Shown here one piece after another: positions 56,159 to 64,000 of a DNA stretch of 64,000 nucleotides. Source of the stretch: CAWEYO01 sp963813315 (GTDB lineage: Bacteria > Pseudomonadota > Alphaproteobacteria > Rhizobiales > Rhizobiaceae); assembly GCA_963813315.1 (NCBI GenBank), contig CAWEYO010000028.1, positions 1 to 64,000 on the forward strand. The letters run 5' to 3'. Positions within the stretch are counted from its first letter, which is position 1; each line of letters starts with the position of its first letter. Made by a program: the position numbers and the translations under genes. The notes below the pieces were generated by a model. The model worked only from the letters and a program-made list of their open reading frames with translations. It ran no database searches and was not told the DNA's origin.

Positions 56159-56254
56159 ATGCGCCGTTTGCTCGCCGATCGACTGGTTCTTGTGACAGGG
56201 GTGGTTGTGGTTCTGATGTCGCTCCTGTTCGCGCTCAGCCGTGTGCTCGGATAG
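56159..56254 (+). CDS. 31-residue membrane peptide
   Basis: A strong AGGGAGGATT sits right before ATG 56159, eleven bases after the ferric-reductase stop. The product is MRRLLADRL, then a single helix of hydrophobic residues (VLVTGVVVVLMSLLFALS) and RVLG. Because of this signal and spacing it is likely to be translated. It could be a small accessory subunit of the flavoprotein, as with other short membrane peptides. Too short for usual gene finding. Confidence 0.55.
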   Translation: MRRLLADRLVLVTGVVVVLMSLLFALSRVLG

Positions 56255-56352
56255 GCGAAGGGCCATGACGCGAACCGACTGCCAATCATGATGCAGCATG
56301 CCACCTTACTGGAATGCAAGGACGCGCGGCGCTGGAAGGTGCTACTCGCCGG

Positions 56353-56691
56353 TCACATGCAAGTGCTGAGCAGCAGCGGCGGGCCGAGGGTGACGGCGGT
56401 GGCTGCGAAGGCGGCGGCCAAGGTCCAGACACCCACTACATACATGAACGTGCCAGTCGGCCCCATGGCGGGGTCGGGCCTTGCCGCGGCATAGCTGCGC
56501 CAGAGCCAGCCGAGGCTCCCAAGGCAGGCCAGCAGCACCAGTGCCAGGGACAGTCGCAGTGAACCGGATGGCCACGCGAAGGCGCAGCCGACGGCATGCA
56601 GGGCATAGAGCATGGCGAGCGCGCCGCACCAAATGCCGAAACCGATCACCATCCACCAGAGCTGGCGGGGTGGAACGGGACGCGGGCTCAT
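56353..56691 (-). CDS. small membrane protein of the oxidase cluster
   Basis: A 112-residue protein with three hydrophobic helices (LWWMVIGFGIWCGALAMLYALHAVG, LRLSLALVLLACLGSLGWLW, MYVVGVWTLAAAFAATAVTLGP). ATG 56691 overlaps the stop of coxI-III (ATGA), so it is the last gene of the operon. It may be a small oxidase subunit or assembly helper. The helix patterns are not those of the canonical subunit IV. No family is named. Confidence 0.7.
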   Translation of the reverse strand: MSPRPVPPRQLWWMVIGFGIWCGALAMLYALHAVGCAFAWPSGSLRLSLALVLLACLGSLGWLWRSYAAARPDPAMGPTGTFMYVVGVWTLAAAFAATAVTLGPPLLLSTCM

Positions 56692-59225
56692 CGCGCGGCC
56701 TCCAGCATGCCCACCAGTGCCGGCAGCGCCAGGACGAGGGCGACAGCGATGGACCCGGTAGCCGCGTTGTAGTCGAGCCAGAGCCGCGTAAGGCGCAGGT
56801 CGATGAGCCGCCGGGGCGCGATGTGGCCGGAGGCAAATCGCATCAGATTGCTGACCAGGAAGAGCAGCCCGATCGCCGCATGCAGGGCGGCATAGCCGAG
56901 TAGCGCGGCGGCTGTCGCGCCAAGCGCATGTTCTCGCGGATGCGGGATGATGCCGCCGATCAAGACCACAATTACGACGATAGCGGCCAGAAGTGCTGCG
57001 GCGGCAATCCCGATCCAGCCCTGTGGCGCGCTGCCGGCCGCGACCGCCCGCAGCGATCCGCGTCCCGCGAATGCGGCGACGACAAGTGCTGCGACAGCGA
57101 CAAGCGCGAGCAGGAGGTTCGGTTCGGGGGCTGCCACAGGCGGCCAGTTCGGTGCGGAGATCCAAAGAAAGAAAGTGCCGAACAGCAGCGAGGTGAACAG
57201 GGTTCCATCGGCGACCAGAGCAAAGATCAGCGACCACCATGACGGCGCATCGGCCACCTCGGTATGGGGCGGCAGGCTCAGGCCGCGGCCGACGGGCAAA
57301 GGCCCATAGTCGCGCGCGAGCCCGGCGCTCTGCCCGGCAAACACGAACATCCCGGCGGTTACCAGCGCCGCGGCGAGCGCCAGCAGGTATAACTTGAACA
57401 GCATCGCCAGCACCGCCGCGGCGGTGGCAAGCGCAGTAAAAAGCGGCAGGTAGGTCGGGCGAGGCAGCAGGATCAACTGCTCGGGTTCGCCGGATGTCAT
57501 ATGCACGCCCAACGTTTCCTGCCAGCCGTTGCGCACGAAACCGAGATATCCCTCGCCGCGCGCGAGCGACACGGCGAGCTCGCGGGGCTTGATCCGGTCG
57601 GCGCGGGCTTCGACGCTCGGGATCGAGGCGAAGGCATAGGGCGCAGGCGGGATAGGCATCGCCCATTCGAGCGTCGCCGCCCGCCACGGATCGCGCCGGA
57701 CCCGGCGCCCGAAGCGTATCTGCGCAACGAGGTCGATTACCACCAAGCCGAAGCCGATCGTCATGACGAACCCGCCCACCGAAGACAGAAGGTTGAGCCA
57801 GATCCAGCCCTCGTGTCCCGGATAGGTGTAGATGCGCCGGGGCATGCCGAGCAGGCCGGTCAGATGCATCAGGAAGAAGGTCAGATTGAAGCCAATGAAG
57901 ACCAGCCAGAAGGCGGGAACCGACAGCCGGTGCACCGCCGTGCGCCCGGTCAAGAGCGGGAGCCAGTAGTAGAGCGCCGCCAGCATCGGGAAGGCGAGCG
58001 CGCCAGCCACGACGTAATGGAAGTGGGCGACGACAAAATAGCTGTCGTGCGCCTGCCAATCGAACGGCACGATGGAGAGCATCACGCCGGTGAGGCCGCC
58101 AATCACGAAGATGAAGAAGAAGCCGAAGATATACAGCATCGGCACGCTCCACCGCGGCCGTCCGTGCGCCAGGGTCGCGAGCCAGGCGAAGATCTGCACC
58201 GCTGTCGGCACGGCGACAATTGCGGTGGCCGCCGAGAAGAAGGCGAGTGCGAGATGCGGGATGCCAACGGTGAACATGTGGTGGACCCAAATGCCAAAGC
58301 TCACGAAGGCAAGCGCAATGATGGCGACGACAATGGCACGGTAGCCGATCAACGTTCGGTCGGCGAAGACCGGGATCATTGTCGATAACAAGCCCGCCAT
58401 GGGCAGGAAGATGATGTAGACGTCCGGGTGGCCGAACAGCCAGAACAGATGCTGCCAAAGCAGCGCATCGCCGCCACGCGTCGGGTCGAAGAATGGCAGG
58501 CCGAAGGCGCGTTCGGTCTCGAGCAGGATCGAGCCGAGGATCAGCGGCGGGAAGGCCACTATCATCATCAGCGCTGTGACGAGCATATACCAGCCGAAGA
58601 TCGGCATGCGGTCGAGCGACATGCCTGGTGCGCGCATCTTGAGGATCGAGACAATGATCTCGACAGCCAGCGTGAGGGCCGAGATCTCCACGAAGGTCAC
58701 CCCGAGCAGCCAGACATCGGCGTTGATACCCGGCGTGTAGACGTTCGAGCTGAGCGGCGTGTACATGAACCAGCCGCTGTTGGGCGCGACCCCGGCGATC
58801 AACGCCACGGTCAGGATCGTACCCCCGAACAGATAGCACCAGTAGCCATAGGCGGTCAGCCGCGGGAAAGCGAAGTCGCGCGTGCCCAGCATCTTCGGGG
58901 TCAGGTAGACGGCGATGCCCTCCAGCATTGGTATGGCGAACAGGAACAGCAACATCGACCCGTGCATGGTGAAGACCTGGTTATAGGTCTCCGCATCAAG
59001 GAAGGCGGCGTCTGGCGTCGCCAGCTGGACGCGAGTCAGCATGCCAAGCACGCCGCCGATCGCGAAGAATGCGAACGCCGTTATGATAAAACGCAGGCCG
59101 ATGACGGAATGATTGACCGCGGCGAGGCGCTGCAGCCCCGGCCCAGTGGCCCAGATCGCCGCGAGTTGCCGGTGCAACCGCAGCGCCGAACTACTCTGTT
59201 GCGGCTGGTCTGCACTTGCGCTCAT
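56688..59225 (-). CDS. cytochrome c oxidase, fused subunits I and III
   Basis: A protein of 845 residues. Subunit I (about 1-560) shows MHGSMLLFLF, FGHPDVYIIFLP with the CuB histidine and cross-linked tyrosine, WVHHMFTVG, and VVAHFHYVV, which is the heme pair. Subunit III follows at about 650-840 (PSWWSLIFALVADGTLFTSLLFGTFFLWI and ALHAAIGLLFLVSNLMRF). I-III fusions occur in alternative aa3/caa3 oxidases. Three proton-channel positions look changed against canonical A1-type: Asp-268 for Glu, Ser-360 for the K-channel Lys, and the asparagines after Asp-117 replaced. The protein lies behind coxII with ATGA overlap. Complete. Confidence 0.9.
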   Translation of the reverse strand: MSASADQPQQSSSALRLHRQLAAIWATGPGLQRLAAVNHSVIGLRFIITAFAFFAIGGVLGMLTRVQLATPDAAFLDAETYNQVFTMHGSMLLFLFAIPMLEGIAVYLTPKMLGTRDFAFPRLTAYGYWCYLFGGTILTVALIAGVAPNSGWFMYTPLSSNVYTPGINADVWLLGVTFVEISALTLAVEIIVSILKMRAPGMSLDRMPIFGWYMLVTALMMIVAFPPLILGSILLETERAFGLPFFDPTRGGDALLWQHLFWLFGHPDVYIIFLPMAGLLSTMIPVFADRTLIGYRAIVVAIIALAFVSFGIWVHHMFTVGIPHLALAFFSAATAIVAVPTAVQIFAWLATLAHGRPRWSVPMLYIFGFFFIFVIGGLTGVMLSIVPFDWQAHDSYFVVAHFHYVVAGALAFPMLAALYYWLPLLTGRTAVHRLSVPAFWLVFIGFNLTFFLMHLTGLLGMPRRIYTYPGHEGWIWLNLLSSVGGFVMTIGFGLVVIDLVAQIRFGRRVRRDPWRAATLEWAMPIPPAPYAFASIPSVEARADRIKPRELAVSLARGEGYLGFVRNGWQETLGVHMTSGEPEQLILLPRPTYLPLFTALATAAAVLAMLFKLYLLALAAALVTAGMFVFAGQSAGLARDYGPLPVGRGLSLPPHTEVADAPSWWSLIFALVADGTLFTSLLFGTFFLWISAPNWPPVAAPEPNLLLALVAVAALVVAAFAGRGSLRAVAAGSAPQGWIGIAAAALLAAIVVIVVLIGGIIPHPREHALGATAAALLGYAALHAAIGLLFLVSNLMRFASGHIAPRRLIDLRLTRLWLDYNAATGSIAVALVLALPALVGMLEAAR

Positions 59226-59902
59226 TCGCTGGCCTCCGTTCGTGCCGTCGCTTGCGCCAATGCTGCGGGGAAGCCTTCGGCAGGGTGCACGATCACGTCG
59301 AAGCGCATTTTGGCGTGCTCGAGACCGCAGAACTCGTTGCAGAGCCCTTCGTAGCGGCCTGGCGTGTCGGCCTGTATGCGTAGGACGGTCACGTGCCCTG
59401 GAACCGCATCGATCTTGCCCGCAAACCGGGGGATCCAAAAGGCGTGGATGACGTCGCGGCTGGTCACCGCGACGTCGACCGGAACACCCGCGGGCAAGTG
59501 TATCACGCCCTTGGTCTCCATCCCGCCATAGCTCGGATAGCGGAAGGTCCAGGCCCATTGCTGTCCCTCGGCCTCGATCCGCAGGGGCTCGGCGCCGGGC
59601 AGCGGCAGGAGCCGCTCGCCCGCGACCAGCCCGTAGGCGACAAGCGGTGTCAGCACGACGGCCGGCAGGCCGAGGCCGCCGAGCACTATCCAGCGCATCG
59701 GCGACACGTCCGAGCCCCAGCCGGGCCGCCGGATCACCAGCGCGAAGAGGACCATGACCAGCGCGAAAATCGCGGCGGAACCGAACAGCATTACCCACCA
59801 CAACGTGGCAATCGACGCCGCCGCCGGCCCGGAGGGATCGAGCGTCGACAGCGGCCCGCTGCAGCCGGCCAGCGCCGTGGCCGATCCGAGTTGGACGGAC
59901 AC
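59222..59902 (-). CDS. cytochrome c oxidase subunit II
   Basis: A lipoprotein of 226 residues. GTG 59902 opens VSVQLGSATALAGC with the lipobox. Two helices (IATLWWVMLFGSAAIFALVMVLFALV and WIVLGGLGLPAVVLTPLVAYGL) follow, then the cupredoxin domain with QQWAWTFRYP and YEGLCNEFCGLEHAKM, which holds the CuA ligands Cys, Cys, His and Met. It accepts electrons from cytochrome c and passes them to heme a. No cytochrome c domain is attached. First gene of this operon, with coxI-III overlapping. Confidence 0.93.
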   Translation of the reverse strand: MSVQLGSATALAGCSGPLSTLDPSGPAAASIATLWWVMLFGSAAIFALVMVLFALVIRRPGWGSDVSPMRWIVLGGLGLPAVVLTPLVAYGLVAGERLLPLPGAEPLRIEAEGQQWAWTFRYPSYGGMETKGVIHLPAGVPVDVAVTSRDVIHAFWIPRFAGKIDAVPGHVTVLRIQADTPGRYEGLCNEFCGLEHAKMRFDVIVHPAEGFPAALAQATARTEASE

Positions 59903-59959
59903 GCGCAGGATGTTATGAGTCGACAATACAACATGCGGTCGACAGCGAGGAAGATACCC

Positions 59960-60475
59960 ATGGCGAAGCCTCAGAACGATCCCGTCACCCAGGCCGAGAG
60001 CCCTGTCATGCTGGAGCTGCTCCGCCTTGATGTCGGCTCGGCGGTCGCCCTGGTCGGGCATCCGATCCACGTGATGATGGTGCATTTCCCGATTGCGTTC
60101 GTCATCGCGACCCTTGGCGTCGACATGTTCTACTGGTGGTCTGGCGACCCGTTTTGGGTGCGGGTCGGCCTCTGGTCGGCTGGCTTCACCTTCGTGACCG
60201 GCGTCGCGGCCAGCGTCGTCGGCACGGCGGAGCTCTTGTTGGTGCGCGGCATCCGGATGCGAGAGGCAAGCTGGTCCCACGCCGTAGCGGCGATGACCTT
60301 GGTTGCAATCGCTGGGGCCAATTGGGGGCTGCGGCTGGTCGATCCGGTGTCGGTACTGCCGCACGGACTCGCGCTCTCGGGTCTCGCCTCGGTCATGGCG
60401 GGCTTCGCGGGGTGGCATGGAGGCAAGCTGGTATTCGATCATGGCATTGGCATTCTGGTTTCGCCAAAGAATTGA
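59960..60475 (+). CDS. DUF2231 membrane protein
   Basis: A 171-residue protein from ATG 59960 with GAGGA upstream. It has four helices: AVALVGHPIHVMMVHFPIAFVIATLGVDM, LWSAGFTFVTGVAASVVGTAEL, SHAVAAMTLVAIAGANWGL, LALSGLASVMAGFAGWHGGKLV, cited in parts. The GHPIHVMMVHFP motif with three histidines is typical of DUF2231 and could hold heme or metal. Divergent from coxII (57 bases) and convergent with the CopD-like gene, whose end it overlaps by 37 bases. Confidence 0.85.
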   Translation: MAKPQNDPVTQAESPVMLELLRLDVGSAVALVGHPIHVMMVHFPIAFVIATLGVDMFYWWSGDPFWVRVGLWSAGFTFVTGVAASVVGTAELLLVRGIRMREASWSHAVAAMTLVAIAGANWGLRLVDPVSVLPHGLALSGLASVMAGFAGWHGGKLVFDHGIGILVSPKN

Positions 60476-60939
60476 CGCAGGCCGCCGGGCGCAAACAGAT
60501 CGGTGGCGAACTGGTTCGAATCGATGCTGGGCTTGGCCAGCACCATCCAGATGATCGCTGTGATCAGCACGAGATAGGCGCCCGTCAGCGCAACGAAGGA
60601 GAACCGGCTGAAGCGGCCTCCCGGCTCAAACAGATGCAGGAGGACGAGGCCGGCGACGACGTGCAGCATCACCATGCCCCCCACGAAGAGCATCTTCAGG
60701 GTGAACCACTCGTGGAAGGTGGCCTGCACGAAGATAAGCCCGGTTCCGCTGCCAATCGCGAGGAAGGCCGCGGGCGAGGTCATCTCCACATAGACAAAGC
60801 GGGTCATCCGGTGCAGCCGGTCGAGGTCGGGCCCCGCCTCCATGCCCCGGCGCTGCCAGAACAGGAAGGGCAGGGCGATCAGTCCGCCCGACCAGATGGC
60901 GATCGTTGCGAGATGCAGGAACTTCAGGAAGGTCGTCAC
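60439..60939 (-). CDS. CopD-like copper-related membrane protein
   Basis: A 166-residue protein with four helices (LKFLHLATIAIWSGGLIALPFLFWQ, SPAAFLAIGSGTGLIFVQATF, LKMLFVGGMVMLHVVAGLVLLH, FVALTGAYLVLITAIIWMVL). The HLATIAIWSGG and MLHVVAG motifs with histidines fit CopD-like or DUF2269 proteins that supply or move copper. GTG 60939 overlaps the ctaG stop (GTGA), so both are translated together. It probably supplies CuB/CuA to the oxidase. Confidence 0.8.
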   Translation of the reverse strand: MTTFLKFLHLATIAIWSGGLIALPFLFWQRRGMEAGPDLDRLHRMTRFVYVEMTSPAAFLAIGSGTGLIFVQATFHEWFTLKMLFVGGMVMLHVVAGLVLLHLFEPGGRFSRFSFVALTGAYLVLITAIIWMVLAKPSIDSNQFATDLFAPGGLRQFFGETRMPMP

Positions 60940-61661
60940 GTGGCGAGCCCACCAGGCCGCAGGCTCGACCAGGCTAGCCAGAGCCCAACGCCAAGATAGG
61001 GAAGGATCGCGGGCGCCCACATCAAGAGCCCGGCAAGCTGCTGGTCGGAGAGCGGGTCGAACCCCCAAGCCGCCGTGCTCGCGAGATGCACCAGGTAGAG
61101 CGGTTGCGGCGCGAATACGATTAGCGCCCCCAGGAGCCCCATCTGCCCGATCGTCGCCACCAGCGCGATCAACGCCGAGCCCGGTTGTCCGGGCCGCGCC
61201 AGGATCGCCCGCCATAGCATCCAGGCGCTGCCGAGCAGCGTGGCCTGCATCAGCCAATAGGCCGACACGCTGGCGAGGCCCCAGGTATAAAGGCCCGGTG
61301 CGTGCCAGAGCCACAGGACGATTGCGCTTACCCCGACTAGCGCGGCAAGCGGCGGTGAGCCCATACGGCGCAGGGGAAAGGCGACAGCAAGAAGCGGTGC
61401 AACCGCAGCGATCAGCAGAACATGATGCAGCACCCGCACTGAAAACAGCGCCGATGCCAGCGCGCAGAATGGCGAGACGAAGACGACGAGCATCAGCACG
61501 ACCGCTCCCCAGCCGGCTCGGGCATCACGCGAATGGCCACGGCCGACCGCAACCGCCAGGCCGGCAAGCATCGCCAACATCAGCGGATCGCCATTCCAGC
61601 GTGTCCATAAGTCGTCGGGCATCGCGGCGGGTCCGCAATAGGCAATCAAGGAAACCGGCAT
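60936..61661 (-). CDS. ctaG: cytochrome c oxidase assembly factor CtaG (caa3 type)
   Basis: A protein of 241 residues with six to seven helices (LMLAMLAGLAVAVG, WGAVVLMLVVFVSPFCALAS, VLLIAAVAPLLAVAFPL, ALVGVSAIVLWLWHAPGLYTW, LMQATLLGSAWMLW, ALIALVATIGQMGLLGALI, ILPYLGVGLWLAW). VRVLHHVLLIAAVAPLL and LWHAPGLY carry the histidines of this family. It inserts copper in subunit I. It lies at the head of a minus-strand pair with CopD-like, close to coxII and fused coxI-III. ATG 61661. Confidence 0.88.
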   Translation of the reverse strand: MPVSLIAYCGPAAMPDDLWTRWNGDPLMLAMLAGLAVAVGRGHSRDARAGWGAVVLMLVVFVSPFCALASALFSVRVLHHVLLIAAVAPLLAVAFPLRRMGSPPLAALVGVSAIVLWLWHAPGLYTWGLASVSAYWLMQATLLGSAWMLWRAILARPGQPGSALIALVATIGQMGLLGALIVFAPQPLYLVHLASTAAWGFDPLSDQQLAGLLMWAPAILPYLGVGLWLAWSSLRPGGLAT

Positions 61662-61939
61662 GACACTTTCCCCTCGTCTGGGCGCCCGCGCTGTAGGGCG
61701 CAGCCAGCTTTGGCTCTTGAAATTCCTAGCAGAATGGCCGGCCGGGGAAAAGCAGGGAACGTTGGACGAACAAAGTTATGCTGCATAACCGAACAGCTGG
61801 AGAATTTGGCCCATCGCATTGAATGCACAGGGCGAATCATGCGCCTGCTGGCTCACGCCGCGTATTGCAGCCGCCATCGCGACCGCGCCGCGAAACCTCT
61901 TTGCTGATTTAAATCACTGGTTCCTGCTTCCGCCGCGCT

Positions 61940-62722
61940 TTATCGAGCGAGCCAGCCACCGTCCACGGGGAGTGCCACACCGTTAAGTTGCGCTGCCGCG
62001 TCGGAACAAAGAAACGCGGCAAGCGCGCCAAGCTGCTCCGGCGTGATGAACTCAAGAGAGGGCTGCTTCTCGCCAAGCAACTTCACCTTCGCTTCCTCGG
62101 GGCTGAGGTTCTCACGGGCGGCAAGGGCGTCGATCTGCTTCTGTACCAGCGGCGTGAGCACCCAGCCCGGGCAGATCGCGTTGCAGGTGATGCCAGTCGT
62201 TGCGGTTTCCAGCGCCACCCCCTTGGTGAGGCCGACAACGCCGTGCTTGGAAGCGACATAAGCGGATTTGTCCACCGATGCGACCAGGCCGTGGACCGAC
62301 GCGATGTTGATTATCCGACCCCAGTTCCTCCCCAGCATTTGCGGCAGCACCGCGCGGGTGGTCAGGAAGACGGCGGTCAGGTTGATGGCAATGACTGCAT
62401 CCCAGCGCTCAATCGGGAACTCATGCACCGGGGCGACATGTTGGATGCCGGCGTTGTTGACGAGTACGTCAACGCGTCCGAACTCTCGTGTCGCGTGCTC
62501 GATCAACCCAGTAGCCTCGGTGACTTGAGAGAGGTCGGCGGCGCTGTAGGCCACCCGCACGCCGTACGCAGAGGTTATCTCCTTGCGCAAATTTTCAATC
62601 GCAGGGGCATCGCCGAAGCCATTGATAACCAGATCAGCGCCAGCAGCGGCGAGAGCTCGCGCGATTCCGAGTCCGATGCCGCTCGTCGAGCCTGTAACGA
62701 CCGCTACCTTGTCGTTCAGCAT
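61940..62722 (-). CDS. 3-hydroxybutyrate dehydrogenase (SDR)
   Basis: A 260-residue short-chain dehydrogenase. ATG 62722 (MLNDKVAVVTG) has GGGAGG upstream. It has the TGSTSGIGLGIA nucleotide loop, NNAGIQHVAPV, the catalytic IASVHGLVAS, YVASKHGVV with Tyr and Lys, and the PGWVLTPLVQKQI loop; the whole pattern is that of BdhA-type enzymes, which oxidise 3-hydroxybutyrate to acetoacetate in the use of PHB. NAD specificity is inferred. It stands alone. Confidence 0.93.
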   Translation of the reverse strand: MLNDKVAVVTGSTSGIGLGIARALAAAGADLVINGFGDAPAIENLRKEITSAYGVRVAYSAADLSQVTEATGLIEHATREFGRVDVLVNNAGIQHVAPVHEFPIERWDAVIAINLTAVFLTTRAVLPQMLGRNWGRIINIASVHGLVASVDKSAYVASKHGVVGLTKGVALETATTGITCNAICPGWVLTPLVQKQIDALAARENLSPEEAKVKLLGEKQPSLEFITPEQLGALAAFLCSDAAAQLNGVALPVDGGWLAR

Positions 62723-62899
62723 GTCGTAACCTCCCATCGTCATCGCGATGTGATAGCGTCGCCAAGGTTAACAATCTAGACGGGCATGTCCAGAAAATGT
62801 CGCCGCCTGGGCGAACTTCACATGCTAGATTCAATCAGACCGGATGGAGCAGGACGCGTTCCTAGTAATTCCTCGGGTGAAGCGGACAGTCCGGGCGGA

Positions 62900-63283
62900 T
62901 CATATCCGGCCCCACTTGGTCAGCAGGACCAGGACGCCCATTGCGGCGACTGCAGTCACTATCATTGCGGGAAGCTTCGCTTCAAAGAAGGCAAGCAAGG
63001 CGATCGCGAGCGCAAGCAGGAGCAGCCAGACGATCACCCTGGCGGCGGCGCTTCCGATCTTTTCGGAGAGCGTTTCATGCAGGCGGCTGTCGTTCGGGTC
63101 GGTTACTCGGACATCGAGCTTCTTTTGCTCGTTCGTAATGTGAACGCTCCCGCCGCGATGCGCGCGCAGATGATCGCGCACAAATTCACGCACCTCGGCC
63201 CAATCGTCCATGTTGCGGGTATGCAGCCTGTAACCCGACGGATCGAAGGTTGTGAGATGATAGGGCATTTTGCTCGTCTCCAC
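62900..63283 (-). CDS. membrane protein with N-terminal soluble part
   Basis: A 127-residue protein: YHLTTFDPSGYRLHTRNMDDWAEVREFVRDHLRAHRGG, HITNEQKKLDVRVTDPNDSRLHE and two helices (VIVWLLLLALAIALLAFF and AMIVTAVAAMGVLVLLTKW). It faces the cytosol with the N-terminus or is periplasmic; undetermined. I do not know the family. It forms a small minus-strand group with the SDR and the SRPBCC gene, each separated by about 100-180 bases. Confidence 0.65.
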   Translation of the reverse strand: METSKMPYHLTTFDPSGYRLHTRNMDDWAEVREFVRDHLRAHRGGSVHITNEQKKLDVRVTDPNDSRLHETLSEKIGSAAARVIVWLLLLALAIALLAFFEAKLPAMIVTAVAAMGVLVLLTKWGRI

Positions 63284-63384
63284 TACGCAAGGTCGCAGCC
63301 TTGACCGAAGAGCACGCTGACCCGATCTGCCTCCTCACCGCGCCAGGCCGGCGCCATAACGACTGGCTGTCTTGCTTATCACGA

Positions 63385-63822
63385 TTAGCGCTGCGTATCG
63401 GGTCCCGGATCCCCGCCGGTCGCCGCCACCTCCAACCTTCCGAGATAGTGCGTCCAACCTTGCTCATGGCTGGCGCATTCCTTGGCGTCGGGCAGCCCGC
63501 TATGAGTCAGGCGCAATAGTGTCCCGCCGTTCCTTTCAAGCAGGTCGATCTCGATCAGGCCCAATTCCGGTGGCGTATTTTCGCGCCCCTCCCAACCAAA
63601 ACTGTAGGCGAGGCGATGGACCGGGATGACCTCTATGAAGCGGCCGCGGGCAATATCCTTGCCCCTCACGTTGACGAGATAGATGCCACCGGAATGGGGC
63701 TCCACCGTCGCCTCTGTACCCATCCAGCGCAGGATCTTTTCCGGATCCGTGAGGAAGGCGAAGACGGTCGCGGGCGGAGCCGCGATCTGGATCTCGCGCC
63801 GAACCACCAGCGGTACATTCAT
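63385..63822 (-). CDS. SRPBCC/AHSA1-domain protein
   Basis: A protein of 145 residues. AAGGAGG precedes ATG 63822. The AHSA1-like START fold shows REIQIAAPPATVFAFLTDPEKILRWMGTEA, GGIYLVNVRGKDIARGRFIEVIPVHRLAYSFGWEG, LLRLTHSGLPD and EQGWTHYLGRLEVAATG, the pattern of this family of small-molecule binders. Ligand unknown. No regulator (ArsR-like) is next to it in this window. Complete. Confidence 0.88.
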   Translation of the reverse strand: MNVPLVVRREIQIAAPPATVFAFLTDPEKILRWMGTEATVEPHSGGIYLVNVRGKDIARGRFIEVIPVHRLAYSFGWEGRENTPPELGLIEIDLLERNGGTLLRLTHSGLPDAKECASHEQGWTHYLGRLEVAATGGDPGPDTQR

Positions 63823-63932
63823 CGCGGCCTCCTTCGGCAAGCGGCGCATGACTCGGGCAGAGCGTTGGCCGCGCGTCCTATCTTTGTGCGAAATTGCCTT
63901 TTCGTGCAAGAAATCTGCCTTCATGCGACGAT

Positions 63933-64000
63933 GGGTGTATTGAGATACAGGTCAGGCCGAGGCGAAAATGGCGGTTTTCGAGAACCGGCACGGAGCGTAC
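63933..64000. repeat. palindromic intergenic repeat, family 2, cut by window end
   Basis: GGGTGTATTGAGATACAGGT and the following TGGCGGTTTTCGAGAACCGG match the left part of the repeat at 22324-22466. The right part lies outside the window. Confidence 0.85.

Noticed and set aside
1..64000. CRISPR array, rRNA operon or complete tRNA
   Set aside because: No regularly spaced repeats with unique spacers and no rRNA or full cloverleaf seen by eye; only two tRNA 3' ends.

Overview
The window looks like chromosome of an alphaproteobacterium of the Hyphomicrobiales, probably Phyllobacteriaceae (Mesorhizobium-like). The basis is high GC, the clade-typical genes rcdA (CtrA degradation), gapR, DUF1244, DUF1036 and DUF995, an OmpA/ExbB pair beside suhB and efp, and several families of short palindromic intergenic repeats. 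The genus is inference.

Layout. (1) 0-14.2 kb is a decayed accessory region: broken STAS-like and MarC-like genes, an orphan phage terminase small subunit, a split LigD-type DNA ligase with a small secreted protein, a VanZ-like protein, a methyltransferase, and then an integrated element. That element has a primase/SF3-helicase module, an AlpA-like regulator, unknown cargo and a tyrosine integrase pseudogene. It ends at a 46-bp copy of the 3' end of a tRNA gene, probably tRNA-Arg(CCT), at 14139-14184. (2) 14.2-25.8 kb holds sparse genes, mostly for small exported proteins, mixed with gene debris: a histidine-kinase remnant, an IS630 remnant, a second tRNA-like 3' end, two truncated genes meeting at one junction, and MITE-like repeats. 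(3) 25.8-54.3 kb is core chromosome: argG, a lytic transglycosylase, the zinc-less L36 paralogue, pyk-DUF1036, N-formylglutamate amidohydrolase-DUF1244, gapR, iorAB with a MarR gene, an operon ruvC-vapBC-ruvA-small ORF-ruvB-ybgC, rcdA, a candidate small RNA, an acyl-CoA synthetase, thiamine-phosphate synthase, a Sel1-repeat protein, efp, suhB, and the ExbB-like/OmpA-like pair. (4) 52.5-64 kb holds an alpha/beta-hydrolase membrane protein, a glycine-zipper lipoprotein, a ferric-reductase-like flavoprotein with a 31-residue membrane peptide behind it, an alternative cytochrome oxidase cluster (coxII, fused coxI-III, a small membrane protein, CtaG, CopD-like), 3-hydroxybutyrate dehydrogenase and an SRPBCC protein.

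A theme of the whole window is single- or double-base indels inside otherwise conserved genes: ligase, methyltransferase, DUF1244, iorA, iorB, efp, the ExbB-like gene, and many in the OmpA-like gene. efp and DUF1244 are unlikely to be pseudogenes, so part of this is probably sequence error. The integrase, the phytoene-desaturase-like gene and the histidine-kinase remnant also have nonsense changes or large deletions and look truly dead. Genes with indels are given with the corrected extent and the break position.

The best leads for unreported biology are a 53-codon ORF translationally coupled on both sides between ruvA and ruvB, a toxin-antitoxin pair inside the ruv operon, a structured candidate sRNA with an intrinsic terminator upstream of rcdA, an iteron-like ATCACTGA array downstream of the primase-helicase gene, and a coxI-III fusion with substituted proton-channel residues.
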